Shown in pieces: positions 7,815 through 17,196 of a DNA stretch of 64,000 nucleotides. The DNA comes from Pseudoalteromonas sp. T1lg23B. GTDB taxonomy: Bacteria > Pseudomonadota > Gammaproteobacteria > Enterobacterales > Alteromonadaceae. The notes beneath the pieces are model-generated. The model saw only the letters and a list, made by a program, of their open reading frames with translations. It ran no database searches and was not told the DNA's origin. The DNA is taken from contig NZ_PQBZ01000034.1 of assembly GCF_002964665.1 (NCBI RefSeq), forward strand, positions 248,429 to 312,428, in the 5' to 3' direction. A program made the translations under genes and the position numbers. Position 1 is the stretch's first letter. Each line of letters starts with the position of its first letter.

Positions 7815-9656
7815 ATGAACAAGTTTGTGTTACGAAACATTCACCTTGCAGCTATCTCAACCGTTGCCATTACGCTGTGTACAATCACTCCAGCGTCTGC
7901 ATCAGTAGGAAAATTGCTGTGGCAAGACAATTTTGATTCGTTTAATAACGAGATCTGGAACGTTGATATCGGTGATGGATGTGATCAGGGTATTTGTGGC
8001 TGGGGTAATCAAGAGCTGCAGTGGTATCACACAGACAATGTGTCAATTACCGATATTGCAGGCGAGCCGGGTAACCGTGGGCTATTAATTGAAGCGCGCA
8101 AAGAAAGTATTGGCGGCAAGGGATTTTCATCAGGAAAGGTCCACAGCAAAAATAAACTATCTATCCAATATGGCATGATAGAAACACGCATGAAAGTATC
8201 AAGCGTTGATACAGGCTTGTGGCCAGCCATTTGGATGTTGGGCACTAGCACGGCTTCTTGGCCTGCAAAGGGCGAGATAGACATCATGGAAATGGGCCAG
8301 TCTGAGCAAGCTAGAACTGATGCCGGGTTCCCAAATTCAGATATAGACAGTTACACCGGTTCTAATTTAATTTTCTATAGTGACGGAGCTTGTAATAGCG
8401 GTAATCCCACCTGTGCAGCCAGTGTGGCATGGCAAACAGATAATGCGCATCTATCTACCATGCCGCTTACTGACCGCTTTGTCACTTACCGTTTATATTG
8501 GACTGATACCACAATCCGTTTTACGGTCGAAGATCAAGGGGTTGAATACTCGATGTTTGATCAACCATTTACTATAAGTGAAGAGTCAGATGAGTTTAAC
8601 GCACCGTTTTATTTGCTCATGAATTTGGCTGTTGGTGGTAACTTTACCGATGCCAAAATGAACCACCAAGTCTCAGCGCCATTACCAGGTAAAATGGTGG
8701 TCGACTATGTGCGAGTATACGAGTTCAACGGCTTAGGTGAAGTTAAGGTGGGCAATAGCAGTGAACCAGAGCAGGGAGCATTTGGCGTATTTACTGACTT
8801 GACAGAAACAAACAGCAAACTAACCGTGGGTGTAGATTCGGATATTTATGTTTGGAATCAAAACTCAATTTCACAGGGCAATATTGCGCCGTTCGAAGGG
8901 GAGCAAGTCATTGCTTGGGACTACAGACCAAACCAATGGTTTGGTGGTGGTATTCAAGCGCGTCAGCCAACAAATATGAGTGCATTTGCTGACGGGGAAC
9001 TACGGTTTAGGATCAAAATCCCTAAAAATATCGCATTTAAAGTGGGTATAAGTGACACCTATACCAATGAAAACTGGCTGACATTTGCCGCCGATGAAAC
9101 AACATATGGGTTGGTTAGGAATGGCGATTGGGCACAAGCGGTTGTACCAATACGCGAACTTGCAGGTCCGCTTATCGCCCTACAATCATTAAAAAGTCAC
9201 TTTAGTATTGCTTCGGTAGATGGACAACTTCCAAGAGCGCCGTTTTCTATGGCTATTGACGACATTATCTGGACAGCTGGAACAAACACCTTACCAGACA
9301 GCGATAATGATGGGGTAGCCGATGGGATAGACCTATGTCCAAACACGCCAGCCAATACGCAAGTTGATGAAAATGGCTGTGCTATTGTGGCTGCTGAATT
9401 TGGTATCACACAACTTAGCACGCAAAGTGTTCAGTTCTATGTTAATACCAGCCAATGGGCGGATGTTCACTATCAAATCAACGGTGGTGTGCAACAAAAC
9501 GTTCGTATGCCCTTAAACTCTGGGCGAAATGAGTTAGTTATTCATGATTTAAATATTGGTGATGAAATTAGTTATTGGTTCACCTATTTAAAGCCGAACG
9601 GCGCTGTGGATACCACAGAGCAAAGGTTTATGATTTCCCCTGCAACTTGGATGTAA
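7815..9656 (+). CDS. Secreted GH16 endo-beta-1,3-glucanase (laminarinase) with CBM56-like domain
   Basis: ATG at 7815 has AAGGA at 7802-7806 and opens a clear signal peptide ending PASA; the frame continues upstream from TTG 7665 without support. The 613-residue protein is modular. The GH16 domain (about 30-300) has the catalytic motif GEIDIME with Glu154, Asp156 and Glu159. Next comes a beta-rich region (about 320-490) like accessory glycan-binding domains of GH16 enzymes. A thrombospondin type 3-like calcium motif DSDNDGVADGIDLCPN follows. The C-terminal module (about 530-610) carries WADVHYQINGG and NVRM and matches the CBM56 type, known to bind beta-1,3-glucan. The enzyme should be secreted and cut algal laminarin. 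A palindrome at 7651-7666 suggests LacI-type control, and a terminator follows. Confidence 0.92.
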   Translation: MNKFVLRNIHLAAISTVAITLCTITPASASVGKLLWQDNFDSFNNEIWNVDIGDGCDQGICGWGNQELQWYHTDNVSITDIAGEPGNRGLLIEARKESIGGKGFSSGKVHSKNKLSIQYGMIETRMKVSSVDTGLWPAIWMLGTSTASWPAKGEIDIMEMGQSEQARTDAGFPNSDIDSYTGSNLIFYSDGACNSGNPTCAASVAWQTDNAHLSTMPLTDRFVTYRLYWTDTTIRFTVEDQGVEYSMFDQPFTISEESDEFNAPFYLLMNLAVGGNFTDAKMNHQVSAPLPGKMVVDYVRVYEFNGLGEVKVGNSSEPEQGAFGVFTDLTETNSKLTVGVDSDIYVWNQNSISQGNIAPFEGEQVIAWDYRPNQWFGGGIQARQPTNMSAFADGELRFRIKIPKNIAFKVGISDTYTNENWLTFAADETTYGLVRNGDWAQAVVPIRELAGPLIALQSLKSHFSIASVDGQLPRAPFSMAIDDIIWTAGTNTLPDSDNDGVADGIDLCPNTPANTQVDENGCAIVAAEFGITQLSTQSVQFYVNTSQWADVHYQINGGVQQNVRMPLNSGRNELVIHDLNIGDEISYWFTYLKPNGAVDTTEQRFMISPATWM

Positions 9657-9675
9657 GTCCCTTGTAAGCATCACC

Positions 9676-9703
9676 AAGGCAGCAAAATGGCGCTGCCTTT
9701 TTC
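9676..9703 (+). terminator. Rho-independent terminator after laminarinase
   Basis: Stem AAGGCAGC/GCTGCCTT with an 8-base loop is followed by TTTTTC, about 20 bases after the GH16 stop. Confidence 0.85.
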
Positions 9704-9841
9704 TTGTCTGTCATGATGTTAAACACCACTGTAAACGATACTATGTCTGTGTGCCTATTTACTAGTCAACAGTGTTCAGTCTATGCTTACACAAACAGAG
9801 ATTAATTTATTCGCTAAAAGTCGGGGCGTTTTGATTTAGAT

Positions 9842-10519
9842 ATGAAATACGGTTTGTTGTTAATGCTACTTTTTGCCAGTAACGCCACGTGTTTAGAGGA
9901 AGTCCCAACACCTCAGCCCTTTGTGATCAGTTATGTAGAACACAAAGGTATTATAAAATACTATGTGCCATTACTTAATAGCGCTTATCAAAAGCTTGGA
10001 ATTGAGCCAAAGTTTGAACTAATCAATGATAAAAGGGCGTTGAAGCTACTAAACGAAGGCATGATTGATGCGGATACGGCTAAGTCACTAGAATTCATAA
10101 ATCATTATCAAAACATCGTTGTGGTGCCAACCCCAATCAGTCAAATCGATGTGGTGCTATTGTGTCAAAAAACGTTACTTTGTGATTTGTCTGTACTAAA
10201 AAACGCCAACCGTTCTTTAGGTATTATTGCCGCAGATGAATTTTATGCTCAACTGTTGGCAGGCAGCGAAATTAACATCATAGAATTGACAAGTTTTGAA
10301 ACGCTGCTGAAAATATTTGACCAAAATAAAGTTGATTATGCCATTGCCGTTTTCGATGATTACACCAAAAGCACCAAGTTTAAATATCATAATCGGTTTT
10401 TAATTCAGCAGAAAATCGGCTATCACTTGCTTAACAAAAAACACCAAGATTTAGTAGAGAAGCTGGACCAAGCCATTATTAAGACGCGTGCAGAGGGAGA
10501 TTTTGTCATACAGCAGTAA
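9842..10519 (+). CDS. Periplasmic solute-binding-like protein (SBP_bac_3 type), orphan
   Basis: A 225-residue protein starting MKYGLLLMLLFASNATC, a secretion signal. The body has the two-lobe pattern of family 3 solute-binding proteins: an opening beta strand FVISYVEHKG, a stretch YQKLGIEPKFELINDKRALK, and a second-lobe region with Gly-Ile-Ile followed by LLAGSEINIIELTSFETLL. Such domains bind amino acids or similar small ligands, but no permease or ATPase gene is adjacent, so transport cannot be assumed. Alteromonadales carry many solitary members with sensing or unknown roles. It resembles two others in this window (minus strand, 15702 and 33643) in size and architecture. Confidence 0.75.
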   Translation: MKYGLLLMLLFASNATCLEEVPTPQPFVISYVEHKGIIKYYVPLLNSAYQKLGIEPKFELINDKRALKLLNEGMIDADTAKSLEFINHYQNIVVVPTPISQIDVVLLCQKTLLCDLSVLKNANRSLGIIAADEFYAQLLAGSEINIIELTSFETLLKIFDQNKVDYAIAVFDDYTKSTKFKYHNRFLIQQKIGYHLLNKKHQDLVEKLDQAIIKTRAEGDFVIQQ

Positions 10520-10586
10520 TGTTGTTAGAAAATACCATTAAAACTGCTATAATGTGGCGTTTTATCATCGAGGTTGTGCTGTATTT

Positions 10587-10838
10587 ATGGAATGTCGTTT
10601 ACATTGTGGTGCTTGCTGTATTGCTCCCAGTATTAGCTCAAGCTTTCCTAACCATCCAAACGGAAAAGCTGCGGGCGAGCGCTGCAAAAACCTGACAGAT
10701 GACAACCTTTGTAAGTTATTTGGTAAGCCAGAGAGACCTGCTGTGTGCCATGATTTCAAAGCAACTGAATGGGTATGTGGCAACAACTCACAAGAGGCAC
10801 TTTCTATACTCACTGAATTAGAAACGTTAACCAACTAG
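10587..10838 (+). CDS. YkgJ/YeiW-like Cys-cluster protein
   Basis: The ATG at 10587 gives an 83-residue protein of the size of E. coli YeiW; an upstream GTG at 10554 would add 11 residues and is less likely. It opens MECRLHCGACC and continues with APSISSS, HPNGKAAGERC, LCKLFGKPERPAVCHDF and VCG. This spaced Cys pattern is that of the YkgJ cysteine cluster family (UPF0153), thought to bind zinc or an Fe-S cluster, with no defined reaction. It is likely a cytoplasmic single-gene unit. No Shine-Dalgarno sequence is obvious (upstream GTTGTGCTGTATTT). Confidence 0.85.
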   Translation: MECRLHCGACCIAPSISSSFPNHPNGKAAGERCKNLTDDNLCKLFGKPERPAVCHDFKATEWVCGNNSQEALSILTELETLTN

Positions 10839-11098
10839 CCGCTAAATTCATACCTTAACGTAAGCTGTTGCGATGTTTATAAATGAATAACGTTTACGTA
10901 AAAGTAAATTTAAAAACCAAGAAAAAGCAATTATTAATATTTGAGCTTCTGTGGGTTTTTGTATCATTAACTGTCATTATAAATCGTTAACTATCATATA
11001 AAATGTAACTGCATAATAGTACATCTACAGAATCGGACAAATACATAATATGGATTGGCTTTTGCTGCTCCAGAGTCAGCTATCACCATGGAGGGTGT

Positions 11099-11611
11099 AT
11101 GAATAAAATAGCGGTGTTTGGAAAACCAGGCAGTGGTAAGTCGGTACTTAGTAAGTCACTATCTTCAGCGCTTGGCCTTGAATTATATCCCTTAGACTCG
11201 ATGCTATATGATCAAGAAGGTCAGCCAGTGGAACGTACTACCTTTGACAAGCTCCACCAAACGATTTTGATGAAAGACAGCTGGATCATAGATGGGCTTG
11301 GTCCTTTGCGTGCATTCAACGAGCGTTTAGAACGAGCCGATACCCTAATTTATGTCGACTTGCCATACTGGCTTAGTTACTGGCTGGTCACAAAGCGCCT
11401 AATAAAATCACCATTTGTTCATCCCGAGGGATGGCCTAAAAATAGCTCGGTAGTAACAGGCACCGTCAATAGTTACAAAACGCTGCAACTTTGCCCAAAA
11501 TTTTGGAACGATGAATTTGTTGCTAGAGTTCAAGCTCTTGGCAAAGATAAAAACGTGTACGTGGTCAAAACGCTCGGTGAACTGAACTCATTTGTTGCAT
11601 TGCATACATAG
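11099..11611 (+). CDS. P-loop nucleoside-kinase-like protein
   Basis: A 170-residue protein with Walker A GKPGSGKS at residues 8-15 and a good ribosome site (GGAGGGTGT before ATG). Later segments DSWIIDGLGPLRAF and ADTLIYVDLP (Walker B-like) match the small adenylate kinase-like or topology modulation (FlaR-type) group of P-loop proteins. The substrate is unknown: nucleotides are possible, but these proteins are often annotated only as AAA-family ATPases. It has no operon partner; the 260 bases upstream are AT-rich and hold nothing I can assign. Cytoplasmic. Confidence 0.75.
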   Translation: MNKIAVFGKPGSGKSVLSKSLSSALGLELYPLDSMLYDQEGQPVERTTFDKLHQTILMKDSWIIDGLGPLRAFNERLERADTLIYVDLPYWLSYWLVTKRLIKSPFVHPEGWPKNSSVVTGTVNSYKTLQLCPKFWNDEFVARVQALGKDKNVYVVKTLGELNSFVALHT

Positions 11612-11646
11612 CAATAAGCAAAAACAGTTGCTTGCAGATAAATGGT

Positions 11647-12312
11647 TTACGTTTGGCTCAATGGGTTATTGTCGTTTTTGTAACTGCCCGCTACCAGCCA
11701 ACCTAACCCAAACAAAGTCAAACCAATCCACTCTACAATGAGTATCGTTTCGTCGCTGTGCAATACAAACTCACCAAAAACGCCTGCGCCAATCATACCC
11801 ACAACCATGAGTACGGCATTGAATTTGTAGAATAGCGAACGAGTTTGCTTGCCTTTCCTCGCTGCGCGTTTGGAAAAGAAGAACATCAGTACAATAAGAC
11901 ATGTAAACAATAGAACCGCGCTCATAAAATGAATATGGATTGGGGCAATGCCGATGTTTTCGGTCAACTTAATTGTCCAACTAGGCTCTACATGCTCAAT
12001 ATGTACTCCTTTGGTGGGAAATAATGCAACCCCCAATGCAAATATTGCCGCAGCTTTACTTATATAAAACTCGGTGTCTCTGTGACCACTCGCTCCATTA
12101 TAGCTAGCCAAGAAAAAGCCTACGATGATAAGGCTGCCTACAAAGAGATCGCCAGAGTTGGTCCAGTATGTAGCACTTACTGAATTGATAGCATAGCTTA
12201 CATCAGCAAAGATTAGGGTTATAGGTGCCAGTAGAATGGCAATTGCGCCAATGATAACGCGCATGGTTTTATGATTAATTTGTCGGTCGAACTCTCTATT
12301 CATGCCTGCCAT
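11647..12312 (-). CDS. Multi-pass inner-membrane protein of unknown function
   Basis: The start at 12312 is chosen because AAGGAG (complement of 12320-12325) lies seven bases upstream; the frame runs on to 12363 without a ribosome site. The protein has 221 residues and about six hydrophobic segments (roughly 18-38, 55-75, 88-106, 124-146, 165-185, 193-212). The layout resembles DUF998-like small membrane proteins but I cannot place it firmly. Notable residues are a GVHIEHVEPSWT loop between helices and a His-rich IAPIHIHFMSA segment, which might bind metal. It is transcribed alone on the minus strand, convergent with the P-loop kinase gene. No function is proposed. Confidence 0.65.
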   Translation of the reverse strand: MAGMNREFDRQINHKTMRVIIGAIAILLAPITLIFADVSYAINSVSATYWTNSGDLFVGSLIIVGFFLASYNGASGHRDTEFYISKAAAIFALGVALFPTKGVHIEHVEPSWTIKLTENIGIAPIHIHFMSAVLLFTCLIVLMFFFSKRAARKGKQTRSLFYKFNAVLMVVGMIGAGVFGEFVLHSDETILIVEWIGLTLFGLGWLVAGSYKNDNNPLSQT

Positions 12313-12724
12313 TGATAATCTCCTTGATATCCACGAACCTTGATTACTCATTTTCCTATACATTAAGAATAGTTCATTTGTTAGTGGCTAAAAGGCAGTC
12401 AGTTAGAAGTACCGTTCGTACCGAGAAATGCAAAATACTTCGCTACCAGCCATTGTAAAACTTGCGTTGTTGCTGTCTGAAATTAGAAGACACATAGTAT
12501 CTTAAGGGGTTCAATGGCTTGTTGGTAAGAAGAGGTTGGAGAACTTGGCAAGTTTAGTGAGCTGCCAATAGAGAATCAATGTCGGTTTTGAGCGCTTTAC
12601 AGTTCGTACTAATAGGTCAGTATTGCCTTTTTGGGCTTAGTGGTTGTATAACGCATACACATTGTTTAGGCTTTTTTTTCATGCCACACTGCTAGGCAAT
12701 GTAAAGAACATAAAGGAAGTCGTT
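12313..12724. other. 412-base intergenic region between divergent genes
   Basis: This region must hold the promoters of the membrane protein gene (minus) and ggt (plus). I see an inverted repeat TTGGCA-N12-TGCCAA (12545-12568) and TGTAT-N5-ATACA (12645 and 12659), either of which could be a regulatory site, but neither matches a site I know. No coding frame or RNA is convincing here. Confidence 0.4.
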
Positions 12725-14466
12725 ATGGCTCAGATCAGAGCGTTACTTTGGTGTTGCACCGTATTGCTGTGTATGGGAGAGATGCTTAGCAACTCAGCAT
12801 TTGCTGATGAGTCACCGATATACAGCTCAATGGCAACAGCACAGCCGGTATGGGCTGAACAGGGTATGGTGTCGAGTCAAGAAGCATTGGCAAGCCAAGT
12901 TGGCGTGGAAATCTTAAAGCAAGGCGGTAATGCTGTAGATGCTGCGGTTGCGGTAGGGTTTAGCTTGGCCGTAACGTTACCTAGAGCTGGCAATATTGGT
13001 GGTGGCGGATTTATGTTGGTTCATTTAGCCAAAGAGAACAAAACTATCGCTATTGATTACCGGGAGATGGCACCAAGCTCAGCGCATAAAGACATTTTCG
13101 TAGACAAAGAAGGCAACGTTGACCCCAAACTTAGTCTCGCTCATGGCCTAGCGGTTGGTGTACCAGGTACCGTTATGGGCATGGAATTAGCGCTCAAAAA
13201 GTATGGCACAATGACGCTTCGTCAGGTAATGCAACCAGCCATACAACAGGCGAAAAAGGGCATAAAAGTCACTTCTAGTCTTGCTAATTCTCTCGCACAT
13301 CCTTTTATCAAGAAACGCTTGTTGGAAGTGCCTGCATCAAAGGCGATATTTTACAAGCAGGATGGCAGCATCTATCAACCAAATGAGACATGGATTCAAA
13401 GTGATCTTGCGCACTCGTTGGAGCTAATCGCCAAACATGGCAGCGCGGGTTTTTACCAAGGAGAAACCGCAAATAAAATCGTCGCCGCTGTGAAAGCTGC
13501 GGGTGGCATCATGACCTTGGAAGATCTCAAAAATTATCGAGTGCTAGAACGAAAACCCGTAACAGGTACATATCGAGGTTATGAAGTCATTTCTATGCCA
13601 CCACCATCATCAGGTGGGGTACATATCATTGAGATGCTAAATATCTTGAGTTGTATCCTGTGGGTGAGCTGGGTCATAACAGCGCAGCCACCATTCATTT
13701 ATTGGCTGAAGTAATGAAACGCGCCTATGCCGATAGAAGTGAATATCTTGGAGATCCAGACTTTTTTGACGTACCGCTAGACGCCCTGATAGATAAAAAC
13801 TACGCAAAGCAGCTGAGCAAGCAGATAAATGCCCAGAAGGCTACGCCCAGCATTGACATTAAGCCTGGTAATTTGCTTCCCTATGAGAGCGACCAAACCA
13901 CACATTATTCGGTCGTTGACAAGTGGGGAAATGCTGTCAGTAATACGTATACCCTCAATTTTAGCTATGGTTCTGGTATCGTTGCTGATGGAACAGGGAT
14001 TTTATTGAACAATGAAATGGATGACTTTTCCGCCATGCCAGGAGTGCCCAACGGGTTTGGTCTGATAGGCGGTGAAGCGAATGCGGTTGAAGGGGGGAAG
14101 CGTCCTCTTAGCTCAATGACACCCACCATTGTCATGAAAGACCAAAAGCCATTTCTAGTGACAGGTAGTCCCGGAGGATCACGGATAATAACGACAACCT
14201 TGCAGATCATTAGCAATGTCATTGATCACGGGTTAAATATTGCCGAAGCGACTGCTGCGTCACGTATTCACCACCAATGGTTACCTGATGAAATACGTGT
14301 TGAAAAAAGTCTAAATGTTGATACACGTAGATTACTGGAGGCAAAAGGCCACCATCTGGTTGAGAAAAGCTCAATGGGTTCAACGCAGACTATTATGGTA
14401 ACCGATAAAGGCTTGTTTGGTGCGTCTGATCCAAGGCGAGCTGACAGTGCGGCTGTGGGTTACTGA
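12725..14466 (+). pseudogene. ggt: Gamma-glutamyltransferase (GGT) with a single-base frameshift
   Basis: ATG at 12725 has AAAGGAAG upstream and gives a signal peptide ending SAFA. Frame 2 runs to about 13648 and ends in nonsense after PPSSGGVHIIEMLNIL. Frame 1 then continues with LYPVGELGHNSAATIHLL to the true stop at 14464-14466. One missing base restores the family sequence (TTGAG from TTGGAG), and the joined protein is 580 residues, the normal GGT length. All key parts are present: the autocleavage/nucleophile Thr in DQTTHYSVVD (codon 13897-13899) and the GSPGGS oxyanion segment near 14164. GGT cleaves glutathione and other gamma-glutamyl compounds in the periplasm. Either the gene is inactive or the assembly lost a G; the intact downstream half favours an error. 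A second GGT lies at 62857. Confidence 0.85.
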
Positions 14467-14573
14467 ATATAGCCATTTATATACTACTTTGTATGTATTT
14501 TTACAGCCAGTTATTGAGTATTTTACATTTGTTATTATACTAGGGCGCCTCAAATAATAGGGAATATCAAACA

Positions 14574-15521
14574 GTGAAAAAGCTATCAATAATGTTGGTT
14601 TCAACACTAATGCTTGGATGCGCGTCATCTGGCAATGAGCCAATGGAATTAACAACAACAAATTATGATGATGACAGTTATGCAAGACGCATCATGCGTG
14701 GCATAAATATCCACAACCTTGCTGACAAAGAAGTCCCCAAGGATTCGATGCAACAAGTGTTAGGTCACGGCGGAAGGTGGGCGCTTTTCTCTTACTCAAC
14801 TGGTTCCTCTGCTTCAAGTTCCGCATTGACAGGGTTAGCTGGGTACTTGTTGGAGCCAGAAGACCGCGCCAGTAGAATTTCTATGATTGGTTTGGCGGAA
14901 GTTGACAAAGGTCAGCCTGCTACTCAAAAAGATGTGGCTGGTATGTTTGATGAAGAATTACGTCAGTTATATATCGCGATGTATGATTTGCCAAGTGACA
15001 AAATATCAGCAATCGAGCCAACGAGCTTTAATGAATACTTCAGTTTTCAAGGACGTACGTTTTTAGTCAAAGATAATGAATACTGTGAAAACCGCCTAGA
15101 TATCGCCATTAAGGGTAAAACCTTAAAGGGTCCTGGGATCTGGATTAAAAAGACGGCAGAAGAGCGTTATCAAAAACTCAAAGAGGATTATGATGCGTAT
15201 TACAAAAAAGAGATGGAGCAATATGGCGGATGTCTTGTCTCGATTTTAGTTTCGACAAAAAATTCAACCAGAGTGAGCGGTGAACAGTACCCTTGGCTAA
15301 ACAAAGACAAAGACTACATTACGGTTCATTTTGACTACTTGATGATGCCTAACGAGATTCTGACAAAGGCAATAATAGACTCTAAAGTGAAGAGCCTATA
15401 CATATATACGCCGGCGATTTCATATTCTGTTGGTAAAGAGTTTGAAAAAATGGAATCTCTGGCATATCCCACCGTTACTTCAAACTATGGCCAGTTCTTA
15501 TTTGTAAAACCTAAACTATAA
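14574..15521 (+). CDS. Lipoprotein of unknown function
   Basis: GTG at 14574 with AGGGA about a dozen bases upstream opens a 315-residue protein whose signal ends in the lipobox LMLGC (Cys16). The mature part is hydrophilic and mixed alpha/beta, with a Ser/Ala-rich piece (STGSSASSSALTGLAGYLL) near residues 75-95 and a charged helical stretch (AEERYQKLKEDYDAYYKKEM) in the middle. I recognise no family. It follows ggt by about 107 bases, and the spacing and separate leader suggest its own transcript. It should be membrane-anchored in the envelope. No function is claimed. Confidence 0.65.
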   Translation: MKKLSIMLVSTLMLGCASSGNEPMELTTTNYDDDSYARRIMRGINIHNLADKEVPKDSMQQVLGHGGRWALFSYSTGSSASSSALTGLAGYLLEPEDRASRISMIGLAEVDKGQPATQKDVAGMFDEELRQLYIAMYDLPSDKISAIEPTSFNEYFSFQGRTFLVKDNEYCENRLDIAIKGKTLKGPGIWIKKTAEERYQKLKEDYDAYYKKEMEQYGGCLVSILVSTKNSTRVSGEQYPWLNKDKDYITVHFDYLMMPNEILTKAIIDSKVKSLYIYTPAISYSVGKEFEKMESLAYPTVTSNYGQFLFVKPKL

Positions 15522-15533
15522 GTATTTATACTC

Positions 15534-15560
15534 GTCGCGCAGGAACATGTTCTGCGCGAC
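15534..15560 (+). terminator. Long GC-rich hairpin between convergent genes
   Basis: GTCGCGCAG pairs perfectly with CTGCGCGAC around an inner GAACATGTT that can pair with itself, so nearly the whole 27 bases can fold. It lacks a T tract (ATCGCC follows). It may be a terminator for the lipoprotein gene or a structured transcript end. Confidence 0.45.
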
Positions 15561-15701
15561 ATCGCCTTAAAGGCAAAAAGCTCACATACAGAAATCGAAG
15601 TGATTTGTTCAAATCCAAGTGAGCACAGAGCAGAATCGAATCAAACTCCCGCGCAAAGTACAGCACAGTTATTACATCTGCTTAGTCGCAATACCCAATA
15701 G

Positions 15702-16406
15702 CTAGTTATGGGTCATCTGCGTGTGTGCCAGTTGTAGCGCTTCTTTTAGTCTATTGACGGTACTGATTGGTGTACTTAGACTTGCAACCACATATAGCTC
15801 TTGGTGTCTTACAACTTTGCTATGGCGAAAGTAACTAATGTTATTTGCCGTTTGTTGATGATTTGGGATATGAGAGGCATAGATGGTTTGTACACGCCGT
15901 TTGTCTAGCATTTTCCATGCACTGCCCATGTCTGTGACCAGCACCAAATTAATACCGGTGACAAACCCCATGGATTTTAAAATCGTTTCTTCGTAGCTGC
16001 CTCTGATGGCAACAGTGGTATAACGAAGCGCTTCTTTAATCGAAGCAATTTTAACGTCGCTATCTCTGTTTGAATAAAAGCTATATTCCAAAGTAGTGAA
16101 TTTGTACAACCAATTGAACAAGGGCGCACGTTGGCTTGTTTTGGCCATAGAAAAAAGCACTACGTTAGGCTGTGTTAACGTCAACTCATAGGCCCTTGCC
16201 CAAGGAATTACATCAATTGAGCTATCAATATTAGCAATATCCAAGGCACTTTTAACCAACTCATAAGCAATACCCGATTGGGCCTGGCCATCAGTAACAA
16301 CGGTATAAGGAGGAAAATGCTCGGTAAATACACTCAGTGATGCGTTTGTACTAGCAGCTGAAAAAATACTAAGACTGAGCAGTAGGGTACTGATATATCT
16401 GCACAT
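15702..16406 (-). CDS. Periplasmic solute-binding-like protein (SBP_bac_3 type), orphan
   Basis: A 234-residue protein with a signal peptide (MCRYISTLLLSLSIFSAAST). It opens with SVFTEHFPPYTVV, a classical N-terminal strand of amino-acid-type binding proteins, followed by QSGIAYELVKSAL and VIPWARAYEL, a pattern common in Alteromonadales transporter-substrate-binding-domain proteins. The second lobe includes TTVAIRGSYEETILKSMGF. No permease or ATPase gene is near. Convergent with the lipoprotein gene at 14574. Its ligand is unknown; the WARAYEL form is often seen in solitary members rather than in full ABC systems. Confidence 0.75.
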   Translation of the reverse strand: MCRYISTLLLSLSIFSAASTNASLSVFTEHFPPYTVVTDGQAQSGIAYELVKSALDIANIDSSIDVIPWARAYELTLTQPNVVLFSMAKTSQRAPLFNWLYKFTTLEYSFYSNRDSDVKIASIKEALRYTTVAIRGSYEETILKSMGFVTGINLVLVTDMGSAWKMLDKRRVQTIYASHIPNHQQTANNISYFRHSKVVRHQELYVVASLSTPISTVNRLKEALQLAHTQMTHN

Positions 16407-16543
16407 AATGAACTCACAACGTTTAACACCAACAAGTGTAGCGTGGAGTTTTTAAGTTAGCGAATTTATCCCCTCATTGTGGTGGTGTTATGTGAAAATT
16501 ATGAGTAGATTGAGACAGAGGAACAAGTGTTGACGTCAGAATT

Positions 16544-16572
16544 GTCAGCCAGACTCAAACGGCCTGACTGAC
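16544..16572 (-). terminator. Possible hairpin terminator downstream of DUF4136 gene
   Basis: Read on the minus strand, GTCAGTCAG pairs with CTGGCTGAC with one G-U pair and an 11-base loop, just after the stop at 16581. It lacks a clear T tract, so this is a weak call. Confidence 0.35.
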
Positions 16573-16580
16573 GCTGATAA

Positions 16581-17132
16581 TTAGTATTGTGTTTTTGGCG
16601 GAAAGTTCTCTAGTATTTCAGCAACGGTTTTATTGATTGATGCTTCTCGTTGTTCGGGCGTTTGTTTTGTTCGTAACCGACCCTCTTTAGCACCGCGCCA
16701 CACTAACTGTTTTGAGGCGTTATCAATGACATCTATAACCAGAGTGCCAACATCATACTCTCTAGTTGTGGTGTGTGTTTGCACACCCCAGCCCCAGTAA
16801 TTCCATCGTACACCATAGGTGGTATTAAGCGTATCGGCCTCTATTTTACTTTCAACTGAGGCATGATAATTGACCAACATATCGGCTTTGTCGCCTTCAA
16901 CCAAGGTAATACCTTGCGCTGACAGGTTTTGGGCAATAGCGGTACGCACACGTTTTTCCATCAATTCATTGATTTGATAGTCATTAATAGAACCTTTCAA
17001 CTGTGCATCGGGTGCCCAAGCAAAGGTCTTATAATTGCTAAATTCGACTGATTTGTCATAGTCCCAATCTGGCACACTTGTACAGGCACTGAGTAATAAC
17101 AATGCCGATGTCATAAGTAATTTTTTAATCAT
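16581..17132 (-). CDS. DUF4136 lipoprotein
   Basis: Start at 17132 has AAGGAG (complement of 17141-17146) at good spacing; the longer frame to 17267 overlaps mksB and is rejected. The 183-residue protein has the lipobox LLSAC and then matches DUF4136: DYDKSVEFSNYKTFAWAP at the front, a VRTAIAQNLSAQGI segment, YDVGTLVIDVID, and a WRGAKEGRL end. These small envelope lipoproteins are widespread, of unknown role, and often near stress or envelope genes. It lies directly after the mks operon on the same strand, 64 bases past the mksB stop, and has its own ribosome site; co-transcription is possible but not shown. Confidence 0.85.
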   Translation of the reverse strand: MIKKLLMTSALLLLSACTSVPDWDYDKSVEFSNYKTFAWAPDAQLKGSINDYQINELMEKRVRTAIAQNLSAQGITLVEGDKADMLVNYHASVESKIEADTLNTTYGVRWNYWGWGVQTHTTTREYDVGTLVIDVIDNASKQLVWRGAKEGRLRTKQTPEQREASINKTVAEILENFPPKTQY

Positions 17133-17196
17133 AATGATATCTCCTTGGGTCAGCTCACTGTTAGCTAGCTGACCGTAACAACTTTGCCTTGTAAGA

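Noticed and set aside
15590..15665. tRNA-like stretch with AGAATCGAATCA
   Set aside because: No T-loop GGTTCGAATCC, no acceptor pairing and no anticodon arm.
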